Made by a program: the position numbers and the translations under genes. The notes beneath the pieces are model-generated. The model was not told the origin of the DNA, searched no databases, and worked only from the letters and a program-made list of their open reading frames with translations. DNA of 64,000 nucleotides from CBDFKB01 sp965248715 (GTDB lineage Bacteria > Pseudomonadota > Alphaproteobacteria > Rhizobiales > Rhizobiaceae). Within the stretch, counting starts at the first letter, position 1. The number at the start of each line of letters is the position of its first letter. This document shows positions 45,638 to 54,146 of the stretch, one piece after another. The stretch lies in the NCBI GenBank assembly GCA_965248715.1, contig CBDFKB010000006.1, positions 124,001 to 188,000 of the forward strand. The letters run 5' to 3'.

Positions 45638-47020
45638 ATGACCACCCATGCCGATACCGAACTGCAAACCAGCCCCGAGATCGCCTATGAAGACCAAAAC
45701 GAATTTGTCAAACGGGCCATGGAAGACAATAAGCGCGAGGCGCTTCTTATCGCGGTGCGCACCAAATGGGCCGCTTTGGCAGTCATTTGCGTGTTGGTGT
45801 TCGTCATCAACCCGAGGCTGGAAGCCCTATATTACATTTTCATCATAAGCTTGTTCGCGCTCATCGGCTGGGGGCAGTTGCGGGTTGGGCGCGCCGGCAC
45901 CTCGCGGCCGGAATTATTACTGATGTTTTGCGAGATCGCACTGATGACGATTACCTTCTTGGTGCCAAACCCGTTCGGTTCGCAGGACTGGCCGGCAACC
46001 ATGCAATATCGGTTCCAGAATTTTCAATATTTCTATATTCTGCTGGCCTATGCGGTGCTCGCTTACTCGTGGCGCACCGTGGTTGCCATGGGCACTTGGA
46101 CCGCAGGTATTTGGACCGCTGGCGCATTGGCAGTGTATTGGTTTTCCGGCACCCACCCGCAATTGAGTGCTGCTCTCGCCGATCTAAAAGCGCTTGACCC
46201 GGAACTTGGCGGGTTCCTCGATCCTGGCACGCTTGTTTATGGCATCCGGATTCAGGAAGTAGTGGTGTTCATGCTCGCCGCCGCGGCATTGGCGCTGGCT
46301 TCACGGCGATCGAACCGGCTGTTTACCGACCTCGCCGATAGCCAACGTCAACGCACCAATCTTTCGCGCTATTTCTCGCCCAATGTGGTAAACGAGCTGG
46401 CTTCCAACGACGAACCATTGCGGCAAATTCGCACCGAAGAAGTAGCGGTAATGTTCGTCGATATTGTCGGCTTTACCCGCATGACGCAAAACACCGATCC
46501 ACGCCAGGTGATCCAGACCCTGCGCGCCTTTCACGGGGTGATGGAAGCGGAAGTGTTCCGCCATAAAGGAACACTGGACAAATATCTTGGCGACGGCTTG
46601 ATGGCGACCTTCGGCACCCCCTCGCCCAGCGATATCGATGCCGGAAACGCCTTGCAGTGTGCCTTTGCCATGGAGCGCGCAATAAAACGCTGGAATGGGT
46701 CCGCCGACCGCAATGGCCAGCCGACCTTGCAAATCGGTATCGGGGTTCATTTCGGAGAAGCGGTGCTGGGCGACATCGGCTCGCATCGCCTCGAATTCAC
46801 CGTGATCGGATCCACGGTCAATGTCGCCAGCCGCCTGGAAAGTCTGACCCGCAAGGTTGGCTCGACCATCGTGGTTAGCGACGAATTGGTCAATCAGGCG
46901 AAAATGGAACCCGCATCGCCAAGTAAACTGCTGTCTGAACTCAAATTCATGGCCGGCCAACGGGTCAAGGGCATCGACCGCCCGATCGATATTTGGACCG
47001 CAGGCAAAGCTGGCGCCTAA
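45638..47020 (+). CDS. Membrane-anchored class III adenylate cyclase
   Basis: 460-aa protein with about six N-terminal transmembrane helices (residues ~40-230, from WAALAVICVLVFVINPR to VVVFMLAAAALALA), a short linker and a cytoplasmic CHD cyclase domain (~255-455). Metal Asp ~275 is in FVDIVGFTRM. KYLGDGLMATFG holds the second Asp and the substrate-selecting region, and NVASRLESL carries the transition-state residues. It should make cAMP. ATG 45638 is preferred; a 61-codon extension upstream is not protein-like. It follows the ArsR gene by 192 bp. Confidence 0.92.
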   Translation: MTTHADTELQTSPEIAYEDQNEFVKRAMEDNKREALLIAVRTKWAALAVICVLVFVINPRLEALYYIFIISLFALIGWGQLRVGRAGTSRPELLLMFCEIALMTITFLVPNPFGSQDWPATMQYRFQNFQYFYILLAYAVLAYSWRTVVAMGTWTAGIWTAGALAVYWFSGTHPQLSAALADLKALDPELGGFLDPGTLVYGIRIQEVVVFMLAAAALALASRRSNRLFTDLADSQRQRTNLSRYFSPNVVNELASNDEPLRQIRTEEVAVMFVDIVGFTRMTQNTDPRQVIQTLRAFHGVMEAEVFRHKGTLDKYLGDGLMATFGTPSPSDIDAGNALQCAFAMERAIKRWNGSADRNGQPTLQIGIGVHFGEAVLGDIGSHRLEFTVIGSTVNVASRLESLTRKVGSTIVVSDELVNQAKMEPASPSKLLSELKFMAGQRVKGIDRPIDIWTAGKAGA

Positions 47021-47033
47021 TACCTAGCGCTTG

Positions 47034-47125
47034 TCACCAAGCGTTGGAATAGCTTCGTCGCGCTATCTCTTTGCTTATGCGTGTCATTTTTCCCAAAACC
47101 GGTACCCACTTTTGGGTGACACCCC
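47034..47125 (+). repeat. REP-like palindromic element
   Basis: Forward copy, tagcgcttgtcaccaagcgt through cccaaaaccggtacccactt and a ttgggtgacac tail, just after the adenylate cyclase. Its inverse partner is at 47839-47943, on the other side of the next gene. Confidence 0.82.
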
Positions 47126-47139
47126 CTAGGGAATTTTTT

Positions 47140-47520
47140 CTAAGAACCGGTTCGGCGGATCGGCGCGGTCGGCAGCGATGCCGCAATGTGGTGTTGCGCA
47201 CCCCCATCTTCGTTGACTTGACCGCTCAACAAAACCTGAATCTTGCCCACCTGATCAAGGGCACGGCGCTTTAGCAATGTGATTTGTTGCGGCAAGTCAG
47301 CGACCGGCCCCATGCGTGTGACGATTGCCGCGATTTCGTTGGTATGGTCGCAAAAATCCGCCCACCGGAACAATTCCGCGTCGTGCAAAACCGCGTGGCG
47401 GCTCGCGTCGCGCCTAATGTTGCGGGCCACGGTTGTTGCATTGGCGCCACTTGCCATTTGCACATTGCGAACCAGCGAAACCAGATATTGATCGTGAATC
47501 GAACGCCGGCCCTGCGCCAT
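47140..47520 (-). CDS. Hypothetical protein between two inverted REP elements
   Basis: 126-aa frame on the minus strand. It is mainly helical and polar (ATTVARNIRRDASRHAVL, then LPQQITLLKRRALDQVGKIQ), with no signal, membrane segment or known motif. Codon composition is consistent with coding but not decisive. It is bounded by REP copies on both sides and by gap sequence to 47714. It could be real, or a chance open frame in a repeat-rich region. Confidence 0.35.
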   Translation of the reverse strand: MAQGRRSIHDQYLVSLVRNVQMASGANATTVARNIRRDASRHAVLHDAELFRWADFCDHTNEIAAIVTRMGPVADLPQQITLLKRRALDQVGKIQVLLSGQVNEDGGAQHHIAASLPTAPIRRTGS

Positions 47521-47714
47521 CGCGCCGCTCCATTAGCTTGAGTTCTCATCGAGAGAACTGAGCCCCATTCGATGGATTCGAAGCCAATGGCTGCAAATTC
47601 ACTAAAAGGGCGCTAAATGCGAAAGTAATATCTGATTTTGACCGTGATTCGCCGGCACCAGTCAATCTGCCGAATGCGGATTGACAAGAATTGGCTGCGT
47701 CATTTAGCCCGATT
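47521..47714. other. Gap between hypothetical gene and GhrA remnant
   Basis: About 195 bp in which I see no gene, repeat or regulatory pattern. Confidence 0.3.
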
Positions 47715-48135
47715 TCAATATCCAGCCGATCGGTCGACCAAATTCAGCAATTCGGCACCGGTGTTTAGGCGGCGATAATTCTCGGCCACCACCTCATGGG
47801 CGCCATCAACATGCCAACCTGATACGTGGTGGGTAGGCCAGAGCGTGTCCCCCAAAAGTGGGTACCGGTTTTGGGAAAAATGACACGCACAAACAAAGGG
47901 ATAGCGCGACGAAGCGAATCCAACGCTTCGTGACAAGCGCTAGGCAATATTCAGCGATCTCTTCGGCCGGCGCATCGGATTTCAACCGGGCAATATGAAC
48001 ATGCTCAGCAAGGCTGCGGTCCTGCAAAATACCGTCGACCCCGGCGCCCAGTTTTTGCACCAATTGCAGATTGGGCAGCAGATCGCTGACCCCTGGATGA
48101 AGTTTCACCACCCCTGCCATGGTAACGTCCGGCAT
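47715..48135 (-). pseudogene. Remnant of a D-2-hydroxyacid dehydrogenase (GhrA-like), middle replaced by a REP element
   Basis: On the minus strand, 48135-47944 encodes part of the N-terminal domain (GVVKLHPGVSDLLPNLQLVQ, KLGAGVDGILQDRSLAEHV, APAEEIAEYCLA). After the REP at 47839-47943 the sequence 47838-47715 encodes the exact family C-terminus (VAENYRRLNTGAELLNLVDR, then SAGY and stop) in a different frame. The whole NAD-binding domain, roughly 170 residues, and the first ~40 residues are gone. It was a glyoxylate/hydroxypyruvate reductase-type gene and is no longer functional. Confidence 0.85.
47839..47943 (-). repeat. REP-like element inside the GhrA pseudogene
   Basis: Reverse copy, agagcgtgtcccccaaaagt through gggaaaaatgacacgcac to gcttcgtgacaagcgctag. 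It sits exactly where the middle of the GhrA-like gene is missing, so recombination at REP copies probably made the deletion. Confidence 0.82.
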
Positions 48136-48157
48136 CGTTCGTCCGTCTAGACCCTTT

Positions 48158-48763
48158 CTACCCCGTCGCTTGTCCTTGCGGATCATACAGCCAGCGCTCC
48201 CACAACCTGGCGGTAACCTGTTCGCCGGCGGTAATCGTGCCCGGTCGTTCGACCATCGCCACCAGGCCGCGTTTTTGCTGCCCGGCCTTGACAAAATCGA
48301 GCTCCAACGCGGTTTGGTCGCGTTCGGGATATCGAATAGCGACCGATTTTCCGGCAAAGCGGCACGGCGCGTTATAGCCGTCGACCCTAAGGCTTACCCC
48401 GCCTTCGAAAAACAGGATCGTGCGCGGCGGCAACAGGGACAAATCCGCAATGCCCTCGATTACGATCTGGTTACCGAGCCATCCAGCCTCGATCTTCGGC
48501 AGGTTGAGGGTGGTCGCGATGTTGCTTAAATCTTCAACACTGATCAGGCTGATCTGGCGGTAGTTGCGCATGGTCGTACCGCGCTGATACCATGGTTCGA
48601 GCCCACTCGAGGGCCGGGTTACACCGGCGTGGCGTTCGTTTTCGATCCCGTCCCAATTGATTGTCAGCGCGTCTCGCGGGAAGGTTTCAAGTTCCTTGGT
48701 ATCGGTTTTCAGCAATTGCCGGACCGCGCCCTTTAACCGCTTTGGCGGCAGCGTTTCGATCAT
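48158..48763 (-). CDS. MOSC-domain protein (second of tandem pair)
   Basis: 201-aa MOSC (molybdenum cofactor sulfurase C-terminal) domain protein. The beta-barrel pattern is seen in LPPRTILFFEGGVSLRVDGY and NAPCRFAGKSVA, which carries the conserved Cys, and in GQQKRGLVAMVERPGTITAG. It is a paralogue of the next gene (about half the residues similar by eye), 9 bp apart, in the same orientation. MOSC proteins bind persulfide sulfur or pterin-type cofactors. A link to the molybdenum-dependent formate dehydrogenase is possible but not shown. Confidence 0.88.
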   Translation of the reverse strand: MIETLPPKRLKGAVRQLLKTDTKELETFPRDALTINWDGIENERHAGVTRPSSGLEPWYQRGTTMRNYRQISLISVEDLSNIATTLNLPKIEAGWLGNQIVIEGIADLSLLPPRTILFFEGGVSLRVDGYNAPCRFAGKSVAIRYPERDQTALELDFVKAGQQKRGLVAMVERPGTITAGEQVTARLWERWLYDPQGQATG

Positions 48764-48772
48764 TTCCCGCTC

Positions 48773-49387
48773 CTATTCGTAAAGCCATTGTTCGTGAATG
48801 CGCGCGGTGACTGCCTCGCCCGGGCTGATTTCACCTGGAATTTCCACCCATGCCACCAAGCCGCGCTTCAGGTGGGCGGCTTGAACGAACTCGAACGCCA
48901 TGCCGGCGGAAAGCCAATCCTTTTCACCATCTTTTTCCGGCGCCGGCATGTTGAGCGCCTTGGCCACCTCGGCGCCGGCAAACCGGCACGGTCCATTATA
49001 GCCATCGACCCTTAATGCCGCGCCGCCGGCAAAGTTCAAAATCGTGCGCGGTGGTAGAAATGTTAGATCATCGATACCGTCGAGCACCAAATTGGCGCCG
49101 ATCCAGGATGCCTCGATCTTGTCAACATCGAGCGCCTTGGCGATCGCCGCCAGTTCCCCTACGCTGAGGATCGAAAGTTGGCGTTCGTTGCGGATTTCCA
49201 GCCCTTTTGGATACCAAGGCTCGCGCGCACCAGCTTTGCGTATCGGTCCACAATGCAAATCCCCGGCCACCCCGTGCCAGTCGAGCACGAGCGGCGTCTG
49301 CGGCCCGGTTACGAAATGCTCGCCGTTGGCAGCAAGCGTATCGACCACCACCCCTTCAAGGCGCATTGCAGGCACGGTTTTGACCAT
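48773..49387 (-). CDS. MOSC-domain protein (first of tandem pair)
   Basis: 204 aa from ATG 49387 (a TTG at 49393 would add two residues). It has the same architecture as the neighbour: FLPPRTILNFAGGAALRVDG, GPCRFAGAEVAKAL with the conserved Cys, and AHLKRGLVAWVEIPGEISPG. An insertion with charged residues (PAPEKDGEKDW) follows the Cys. The pair probably arose by tandem duplication. It is divergent from the AhpD-like gene. Confidence 0.9.
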   Translation of the reverse strand: MVKTVPAMRLEGVVVDTLAANGEHFVTGPQTPLVLDWHGVAGDLHCGPIRKAGAREPWYPKGLEIRNERQLSILSVGELAAIAKALDVDKIEASWIGANLVLDGIDDLTFLPPRTILNFAGGAALRVDGYNGPCRFAGAEVAKALNMPAPEKDGEKDWLSAGMAFEFVQAAHLKRGLVAWVEIPGEISPGEAVTARIHEQWLYE

Positions 49388-49510
49388 TGGCAAATCCCCC
49401 GGTAATACGGTTCAACCTACCGAATTGTTTGGCATTTGAAAGATCAATTATATGGTGGCCGTTCACCAATGATTTCACAACATTATCGAAACCGAGCGGG
49501 AGACACGGGC

Positions 49511-50086
49511 ATGACTGTCAAGGAAAAACCGATTATCGCGCTATCGCTTACCGACGAAGAACCGCTTACTGAGCGTCAGATGAAATATTTCGATGTTTGT
49601 ATCGAAAAGCTCGGATTTGTGCCGAACGTGCTGAAAGCCTATGCATTTAATTCGACCAAACTCGATACGTTTGCCAACATGTACAACGACCTGATGTTGG
49701 GCGATAGCGGGCTTTCCAAACTGGAGCGCGAGATGATCGCTGTGGTCGTTTCATCGCTCAACCATTGTTACTATTGCCTGACCGCCCATGGCGCTGCCGT
49801 GCGGCGATTGTCTGGCGTGCCAGAACTTGGCGAACAGATGGTGATGAATTACCGCGTCGCCGAAATCACCGCAAAGCAAAAAGCGATGCTGGATTTTGCC
49901 TGGGCGCTGACCATCGCCCCAGCCGAAATCGAGGACGAAGAACGTGACGCTTTGCGCGATGCCGGGTGGAGCGACCGGGACATTTTTGACATCGCCTCGG
50001 TCGCTGCGTTTTTTAACATGTCGAACCGGGTTGCATCCGCCACCGACATGCAACCCAATCGGCAATATCACAGTATGGGTCGATAG
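49511..50086 (+). CDS. AhpD/CMD-like peroxidase-related protein
   Basis: 191-aa protein of the uncharacterised peroxidase-related enzyme group within the carboxymuconolactone decarboxylase family. The active pair CYYC with a following His (NHCYYCLTAHGAAVRR) is seen near residue 87. EREMIAVVVSSLN and FDIASVAAFFNMSNRVA are typical. gggag at 49498-49502 supports ATG 49511. It probably reduces peroxides or disulfides as an oligomer. It converges on the SDR gene with only 2 bp between stops. Confidence 0.92.
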   Translation: MTVKEKPIIALSLTDEEPLTERQMKYFDVCIEKLGFVPNVLKAYAFNSTKLDTFANMYNDLMLGDSGLSKLEREMIAVVVSSLNHCYYCLTAHGAAVRRLSGVPELGEQMVMNYRVAEITAKQKAMLDFAWALTIAPAEIEDEERDALRDAGWSDRDIFDIASVAAFFNMSNRVASATDMQPNRQYHSMGR

Positions 50087-50088
50087 GC

Positions 50089-50766
50089 TCACCACTCCCG
50101 TTGCGAACCATCCCAATCGAAAAACTTGCCGGTGCCGGCAAGGCTAAGTTTTTCAATCAACGACAAGATGCCGGCAGCGCTTTGCTCAGGCGCGATATTG
50201 GCGGCACTGCCGCCCATGTCGGTGCGCACCCAGCCCGGATGTATCGCGACGACCGCAATGCCAAGTGGGGCCAGATCGGCAGCCAACCCCTGGCTTATTT
50301 TGTTGAGCGCTGCCTTGGATGCCCGGTAGGCGATGCGGTCGGTTCCAGCATTGGCCATCGAGCCCATCTGGCTGGAAATGTTGACAATGCGCGGATTGGC
50401 GGCGGTTTTAAGGTGCGGCAAAAACGCTTGGGCAATTTTGAGCGGCGCCATGGTGTTGACGGCAAGGGTTTCGGCGAAACCGTCAAAGTCCATTTCGAGG
50501 GTCGACTGCCGGGCCGGGCCTATGATGCCAGCATTGTTGACCAATACGTCCAGCGGGCCGGCAAACCCATCAGCTGCTGCCTCAACCCTTTTATGATCGG
50601 TGACATCGAATGAAAATATTTCGGCACGCGGCAGCGCCGCCTGCAACATTTCAGCGGCAGCATTTGTGCGCACAGAACCGGCAACCCGCCATCCGGCCTG
50701 TTGCGCCAATGTGGCCAGATGAAAACCGATCCCGCGCCCGGCACCGGTAATAAAAATGGTGGGCAT
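50089..50766 (-). CDS. Short-chain dehydrogenase/reductase (SDR)
   Basis: 225-aa NAD(P)-dependent SDR. GAGRGIGFHLATLAQ is the cofactor loop, and VNNAGIIGPAR holds the NAG motif. Catalytic Ser lies in NISSQMGSM, and Tyr/Lys in YRASKAALNK. The C-terminal WVRTDMGGSAANIAPEQSA resembles the csgA/carbonyl-reductase-like group. It converges with the AhpD-like gene. The substrate is unknown. Confidence 0.93.
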   Translation of the reverse strand: MPTIFITGAGRGIGFHLATLAQQAGWRVAGSVRTNAAAEMLQAALPRAEIFSFDVTDHKRVEAAADGFAGPLDVLVNNAGIIGPARQSTLEMDFDGFAETLAVNTMAPLKIAQAFLPHLKTAANPRIVNISSQMGSMANAGTDRIAYRASKAALNKISQGLAADLAPLGIAVVAIHPGWVRTDMGGSAANIAPEQSAAGILSLIEKLSLAGTGKFFDWDGSQREW

Positions 50767-51098
50767 AATCTACCTCGTCGAAAATTTTCGCAGTTTTCCG
50801 TCCGGCCAAAGCACAATGGTAATGTGGGGTATCACGCGGTACGCTCGATCGCCAACCATGAGGATTATAAACCAACGAGTTGAGTGCCGCTAAAAACCCT
50901 CGATTTTGTTGGGCTGGGGGTGATTTTGAAGTTTTGAGTACCGGATAATATGTTAAAATATTTGCGGAACGCAAAAACGAAAAATTGCTCCCAGGTCCAA
51001 AAGAAGGGTTTTTGGCAGGTGCGCACTTTTCGGGATCAAGCCCTGGCGCTATCATGCCACGGTGTTACGGGGCGGGTTGGAGAGGTTTCGCGGGCGGA
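50767..51098. other. 332-bp intergenic region
   Basis: Divergent region between the SDR and an exported protein gene. An AT-rich block (ggataatatgttaaaatatt, 50943-50962) may hold a promoter. No gene, RNA or repeat is seen. Confidence 0.35.
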
Positions 51099-51926
51099 AT
51101 GGTAATTTACATGCACGCACTAGCTGCATTCGCCATTTTGATCGCGGCGGCAAGCGCGGTTACGGCACAGGAAACCGAGCCGCCCATATGGGATTTTTCC
51201 GGCGCCAGGCAGCCCAAACACGAAATAAGCCCTATTTTTGAGCCCCCCGATGAGTATGGCTGTGGAAAATGGCCAGACCAACGCTACGAACAATACGCCA
51301 AGCTGCATCCGCAATTTCGTCCGCTGATGGCCGATCCGCAAATGCGTCGCCGATGGCGGCAAAGCTTGATATTGGCAACCGATAATCAATTCGATTACCA
51401 AAACGCCTGCTTTTATCAGAAACTGAGCCTGCACACCAACTATAGCATAAGTGGAGATTTGGGCAGCCAAATCATTTATTGTGGGATGATTCCACCTGGC
51501 CTTGATCAACATAAGCGCCGATGGGCGCAAGAGGCTCATGAATTAACCGAATATGGAATGATTGGGCGCTCGCTCGCGGCTTATACGGTACTCGTCACCT
51601 ACCGCAACCATACGAATTTCAAACTCAATGCCGATGTGTACTACTACATTCAGCGCGTATTCCGCCGCCAGTTGCCGCCGTGGGACCAATCTCGCGAAAT
51701 TTATGCCGACGTATTGGCTCCTGATTTCGGCGACTTGCTGACGGCTGAGCGCCGCCAATTTGTCGACGATGCGTTCGAACGCGGTGACTACCGGGCGGTA
51801 CTGGCGACCACCGAACTCTGCCCGATCATTCCAGCAAAACTAGGCTTTGATGAGTTCTATCCATTGAACCCGCTGGCATATATTGTTTGGATCATTAAAC
51901 GCGCATTCCAGTATCTGTCTCGATAG
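51099..51926 (+). CDS. Exported hypothetical protein
   Basis: 275 aa from ATG 51099 (ATG 51111 also possible). The signal peptide is MVIYMHALAAFAILIAAASA, cleaved near VTAQ. The mature part is rich in aromatic residues and has a few Cys (EYGCGKW, NACFYQ, IIYCGM, TELCPI), which may form disulfides. I do not recognise a domain. The C-terminal IVWIIKRAFQYLSR is amphipathic or weakly hydrophobic. Its codon style matches its neighbours. It is followed by an IS5 element. Confidence 0.7.
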   Translation: MVIYMHALAAFAILIAAASAVTAQETEPPIWDFSGARQPKHEISPIFEPPDEYGCGKWPDQRYEQYAKLHPQFRPLMADPQMRRRWRQSLILATDNQFDYQNACFYQKLSLHTNYSISGDLGSQIIYCGMIPPGLDQHKRRWAQEAHELTEYGMIGRSLAAYTVLVTYRNHTNFKLNADVYYYIQRVFRRQLPPWDQSREIYADVLAPDFGDLLTAERRQFVDDAFERGDYRAVLATTELCPIIPAKLGFDEFYPLNPLAYIVWIIKRAFQYLSR

Positions 51927-52037
51927 ATATTGCTATGAATTCGTCGCGGCTCGAAGTTGGTAGATCGCCACATTATAAATATGAACATCCTCTTTTTCTT
52001 AATTCGTGAATTGTTGTCTTTACATTCCCGTCGAAGC

Positions 52038-53179
52038 TGGACACTTCTAAGTACCTATGCAAATCACCTGTTCTATGATTCACTGGGCGTATGGCTCAAA
52101 AGAATTTATTTGGAATAGACAATCAACTGAAACGCCTGAGTGATTTGGGTGATCAACTGGAAACTTTGGATACGGTCGTTGACTTTGAGGTCTTTCGACC
52201 GGATTTGATCATGGCTTTGCATCGCAGTGATGGCTCGAAGGGCGGTCGTCCACCCTATGACGTTGTCACGATGTTCAAAATACTGGTCATACAGGCGATG
52301 AATGATTTGTCTGATGAGCGTCTTGAATTCCTGATCAATGATCGGCTGTCGTTCATGCGGTTTTTGGGGTTTGAACCTGGCCAGCGGATGCCGGACGCAC
52401 GCACCATATGGCTCTACCGCGATCTTCTGACCCGGGCCGATGCGATTGATACCTTGTTCCAAAAATGTGACGCGATGATTACTGAAAAGGGCTATTTGGC
52501 AATGGGTGGCCAGATCGCGGATGCCACAATTGTACCTGCTCCCAAACAGCGATTGAAGGATGAAGAGAAGGCTCAGATCAAAGAAGGCAAAAGTGCTGAC
52601 GAGATTTGGGGCAACTCCCACAAGGCACGTCACAAAGACACCGATGCGCGCTGGTCGATCAAATATTCCAGGGCCAAAACTGCCGCCGATGGCAGCAAGA
52701 AGGCCGGGCATGTGGATATTGCCATTCCCGCATTTGGTTTTAAAAATCACATCGCCACAGATCGGCGCTTTGGTTTTATCCGTGGCTTTGAAGTCACCGG
52801 GGCCTCTGCTTATGACGGCCGGTATTTGCGTGATGTTCTCAGCAAAGATAATACGGCATCAGATGTGTGGGCTGACAGTGCTTATCGCTCAAAGAAGAAT
52901 GAAACATGGCTGGTAAACAATGGGTTCAAATCCCGCATCCACCAAAAGAAACCAAAGGGTCGCCCCATGCCACAGCGGACAAGAATAGCCAATGCAAAAC
53001 GCTCAAGCGTTCGTTCCAAAGTCGAGCATGTGTTTGGCGATCAGAAAACCCGCATGGGCCTGTTTGTCAGAACCATCGGTATAGCTCGTGCGAAAGTCAA
53101 AATCGGCATGATCAATATCGCCTATAACATGCGTCGCCTGATCTATCACGAAAGACTGAACGCAGCATAAGTGTGTCCA
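52038..53179 (+). mobile_element. IS5-family insertion sequence (ends tentative)
   Basis: About 1.14 kb. Candidate inverted repeats are tggacacttctaag at 52038 and the inverse of aagtgtgtcca ending at 53179 (tggacacactt). They match only over ~11 bases with one slip, so exact ends are uncertain. It is inserted just upstream of a ParA-like remnant and probably removed its 5' part. Confidence 0.65.
52091..53170 (+). CDS. IS5-family transposase
   Basis: 359-aa DDE transposase. The N-terminal region is LGDQLETLDTVVDFEVFRPD with GGRPPYDVVTMFKILVIQ. The catalytic Asp residues lie in QIADATIVPAPKQR and DVWADSAYRSKKNE, with the Glu in SKVEHVFGDQKTRMGLFVRT. The frame is intact. A truncated relative is on the other strand at 53612-53758. 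It probably came in with the mobile-element cluster at 52-54 kb. Confidence 0.93.
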   Translation: MAQKNLFGIDNQLKRLSDLGDQLETLDTVVDFEVFRPDLIMALHRSDGSKGGRPPYDVVTMFKILVIQAMNDLSDERLEFLINDRLSFMRFLGFEPGQRMPDARTIWLYRDLLTRADAIDTLFQKCDAMITEKGYLAMGGQIADATIVPAPKQRLKDEEKAQIKEGKSADEIWGNSHKARHKDTDARWSIKYSRAKTAADGSKKAGHVDIAIPAFGFKNHIATDRRFGFIRGFEVTGASAYDGRYLRDVLSKDNTASDVWADSAYRSKKNETWLVNNGFKSRIHQKKPKGRPMPQRTRIANAKRSSVRSKVEHVFGDQKTRMGLFVRTIGIARAKVKIGMINIAYNMRRLIYHERLNAA

Positions 53180-53265
53180 AAATCTACCAAAATGGCTCAA
53201 ACCGACAGGGTTTGGGCAAACTCCTTTGCCCCGTAGGGAAACGGTAATTCCAAAAACCAGTAAAT

Positions 53266-53503
53266 CAAGCCGTCATCGCTAATTCTCCGGTTAATAGAAC
53301 CCTCCAGTTACATCGTCACCAATGATGTTCACAGCCCCATTGATGAGGTCATAGGGGAGGATAGAGCGCTTCGTATGGGTTTGCGTGATAAGCTTCCTGA
53401 AGTGCCTGAAGACATAGATGTTATTTATGATTTTGGTGGATATCCTGATGCCCGCATCATTGATGCGGCCAGAATCGCTGATACTGTGATTGTTCCTATT
53501 ATC
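53266..53503 (+). pseudogene. ParA-like ATPase remnant
   Basis: An open frame reads SYIVTNDVHSPIDEVIGEDR, then LPEVPEDIDVIYDFGGYPDA, then ARIADTVIVPI, which is the middle of a plasmid-type ParA/SIMIBI ATPase (Walker B-like IDVIYDFGG). The Walker A half is missing upstream, where the IS5 lies. The frame is cut at 53504 by the inverted repeat of an IS5-derived deletion element. It is a dead fragment, perhaps of plasmid or mobile-element origin. Confidence 0.7.
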
Positions 53504-53825
53504 TGGACACCCGCAAAAACCTCAGCGGTCGTTCTGATGGTTGTCTGATAAAGAGAACATTCCAGAATCAAGCCACGAACGAACCGGAATCAAACGTATC
53601 TCCACATCCGGCTACATATTTGGACTGGAGGTTTTTGCGGGTATCCAGGTTCGAAAATACTCAAAATCAACCGTTGCGCCAAGAACCTCCAGCGGATCAC
53701 CGTCCTTGCTGAGTTTCTCAAGATGGTCGGATAAACTGAAAAGGCTATTAGGATTCATGATGGTACCTCCATCAAGGAAGTGAATCACAAAACTGCTAAA
53801 TTGGATAGGTTATTGCGGGTGTCCA
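53504..53825 (-). mobile_element. IS5-derived deletion element (MITE-like) inserted in parA remnant
   Basis: 322 bp bounded by tggacacccgcaaaaacctc and the inverse of ggttattgcgggtgtcca. A third, inward copy of the tip (ggtttttgcgggtatcca) is at about 53630-53647, so the element seems to have collapsed onto itself. On the minus strand it keeps the first ~40 codons of an IS5 transposase. No functional transposase remains. Confidence 0.7.
53612..53758 (-). pseudogene. N-terminal fragment of IS5-family transposase
   Basis: 48 codons from ATG 53758: SLFSLSDHLEKLSKDGDPLE, then TVDFEYFRTW, matching the start of IS5 transposases (compare 52091). The frame then runs into the inverted-repeat sequence and stops at 53612. 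Confidence 0.75.
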
Positions 53826-53994
53826 GCTCTTTGTTTTATCGCGTATTCTTGTCCGAAAACCGGTACCCATTTTTCGGGAATACGCTCTAGCGCTTGTCAC
53901 GAAGCGTTGGCATAGCTTCATCGCGCTATCTGTTTGTTTTGGCGCGTATTCTTGTCCGAAAACCGCTACACACTTTTCGGGAATACGCTTTAGA
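53826..53994 (+). repeat. Two tandem REP-like elements
   Basis: Unit 1 (53826-53890) and unit 2 (53888-53994) share gcgtattcttgtccgaaaac and gggaatacgct tails. Unit 2 also has the agcgcttgtcacgaagcgtt head. A decayed third piece follows at ~54060-54090. They lie downstream of the 5-oxoprolinase gene (convergent side) and may help end its transcript. Confidence 0.8.
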
Positions 53995-54146
53995 TTGCCT
54001 TCGCGGATATCGGGCACATCTCGCGAAAGCCTACCCGCCCAACGGGTGCTATGTGCCGGTCTTGGCGCGTATTCTTTTCATAAGACCGCTAAGGATCGCC
54101 GATCAAGTCGAAGTCAGGCTATTTGGAAACACGCGCTTGAGCCAAT

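Noticed and set aside
52038..53179. Exact target-site duplication for the IS5 copy
   Set aside because: The candidate inverted repeats match too poorly to fix the ends, so no duplication can be claimed.
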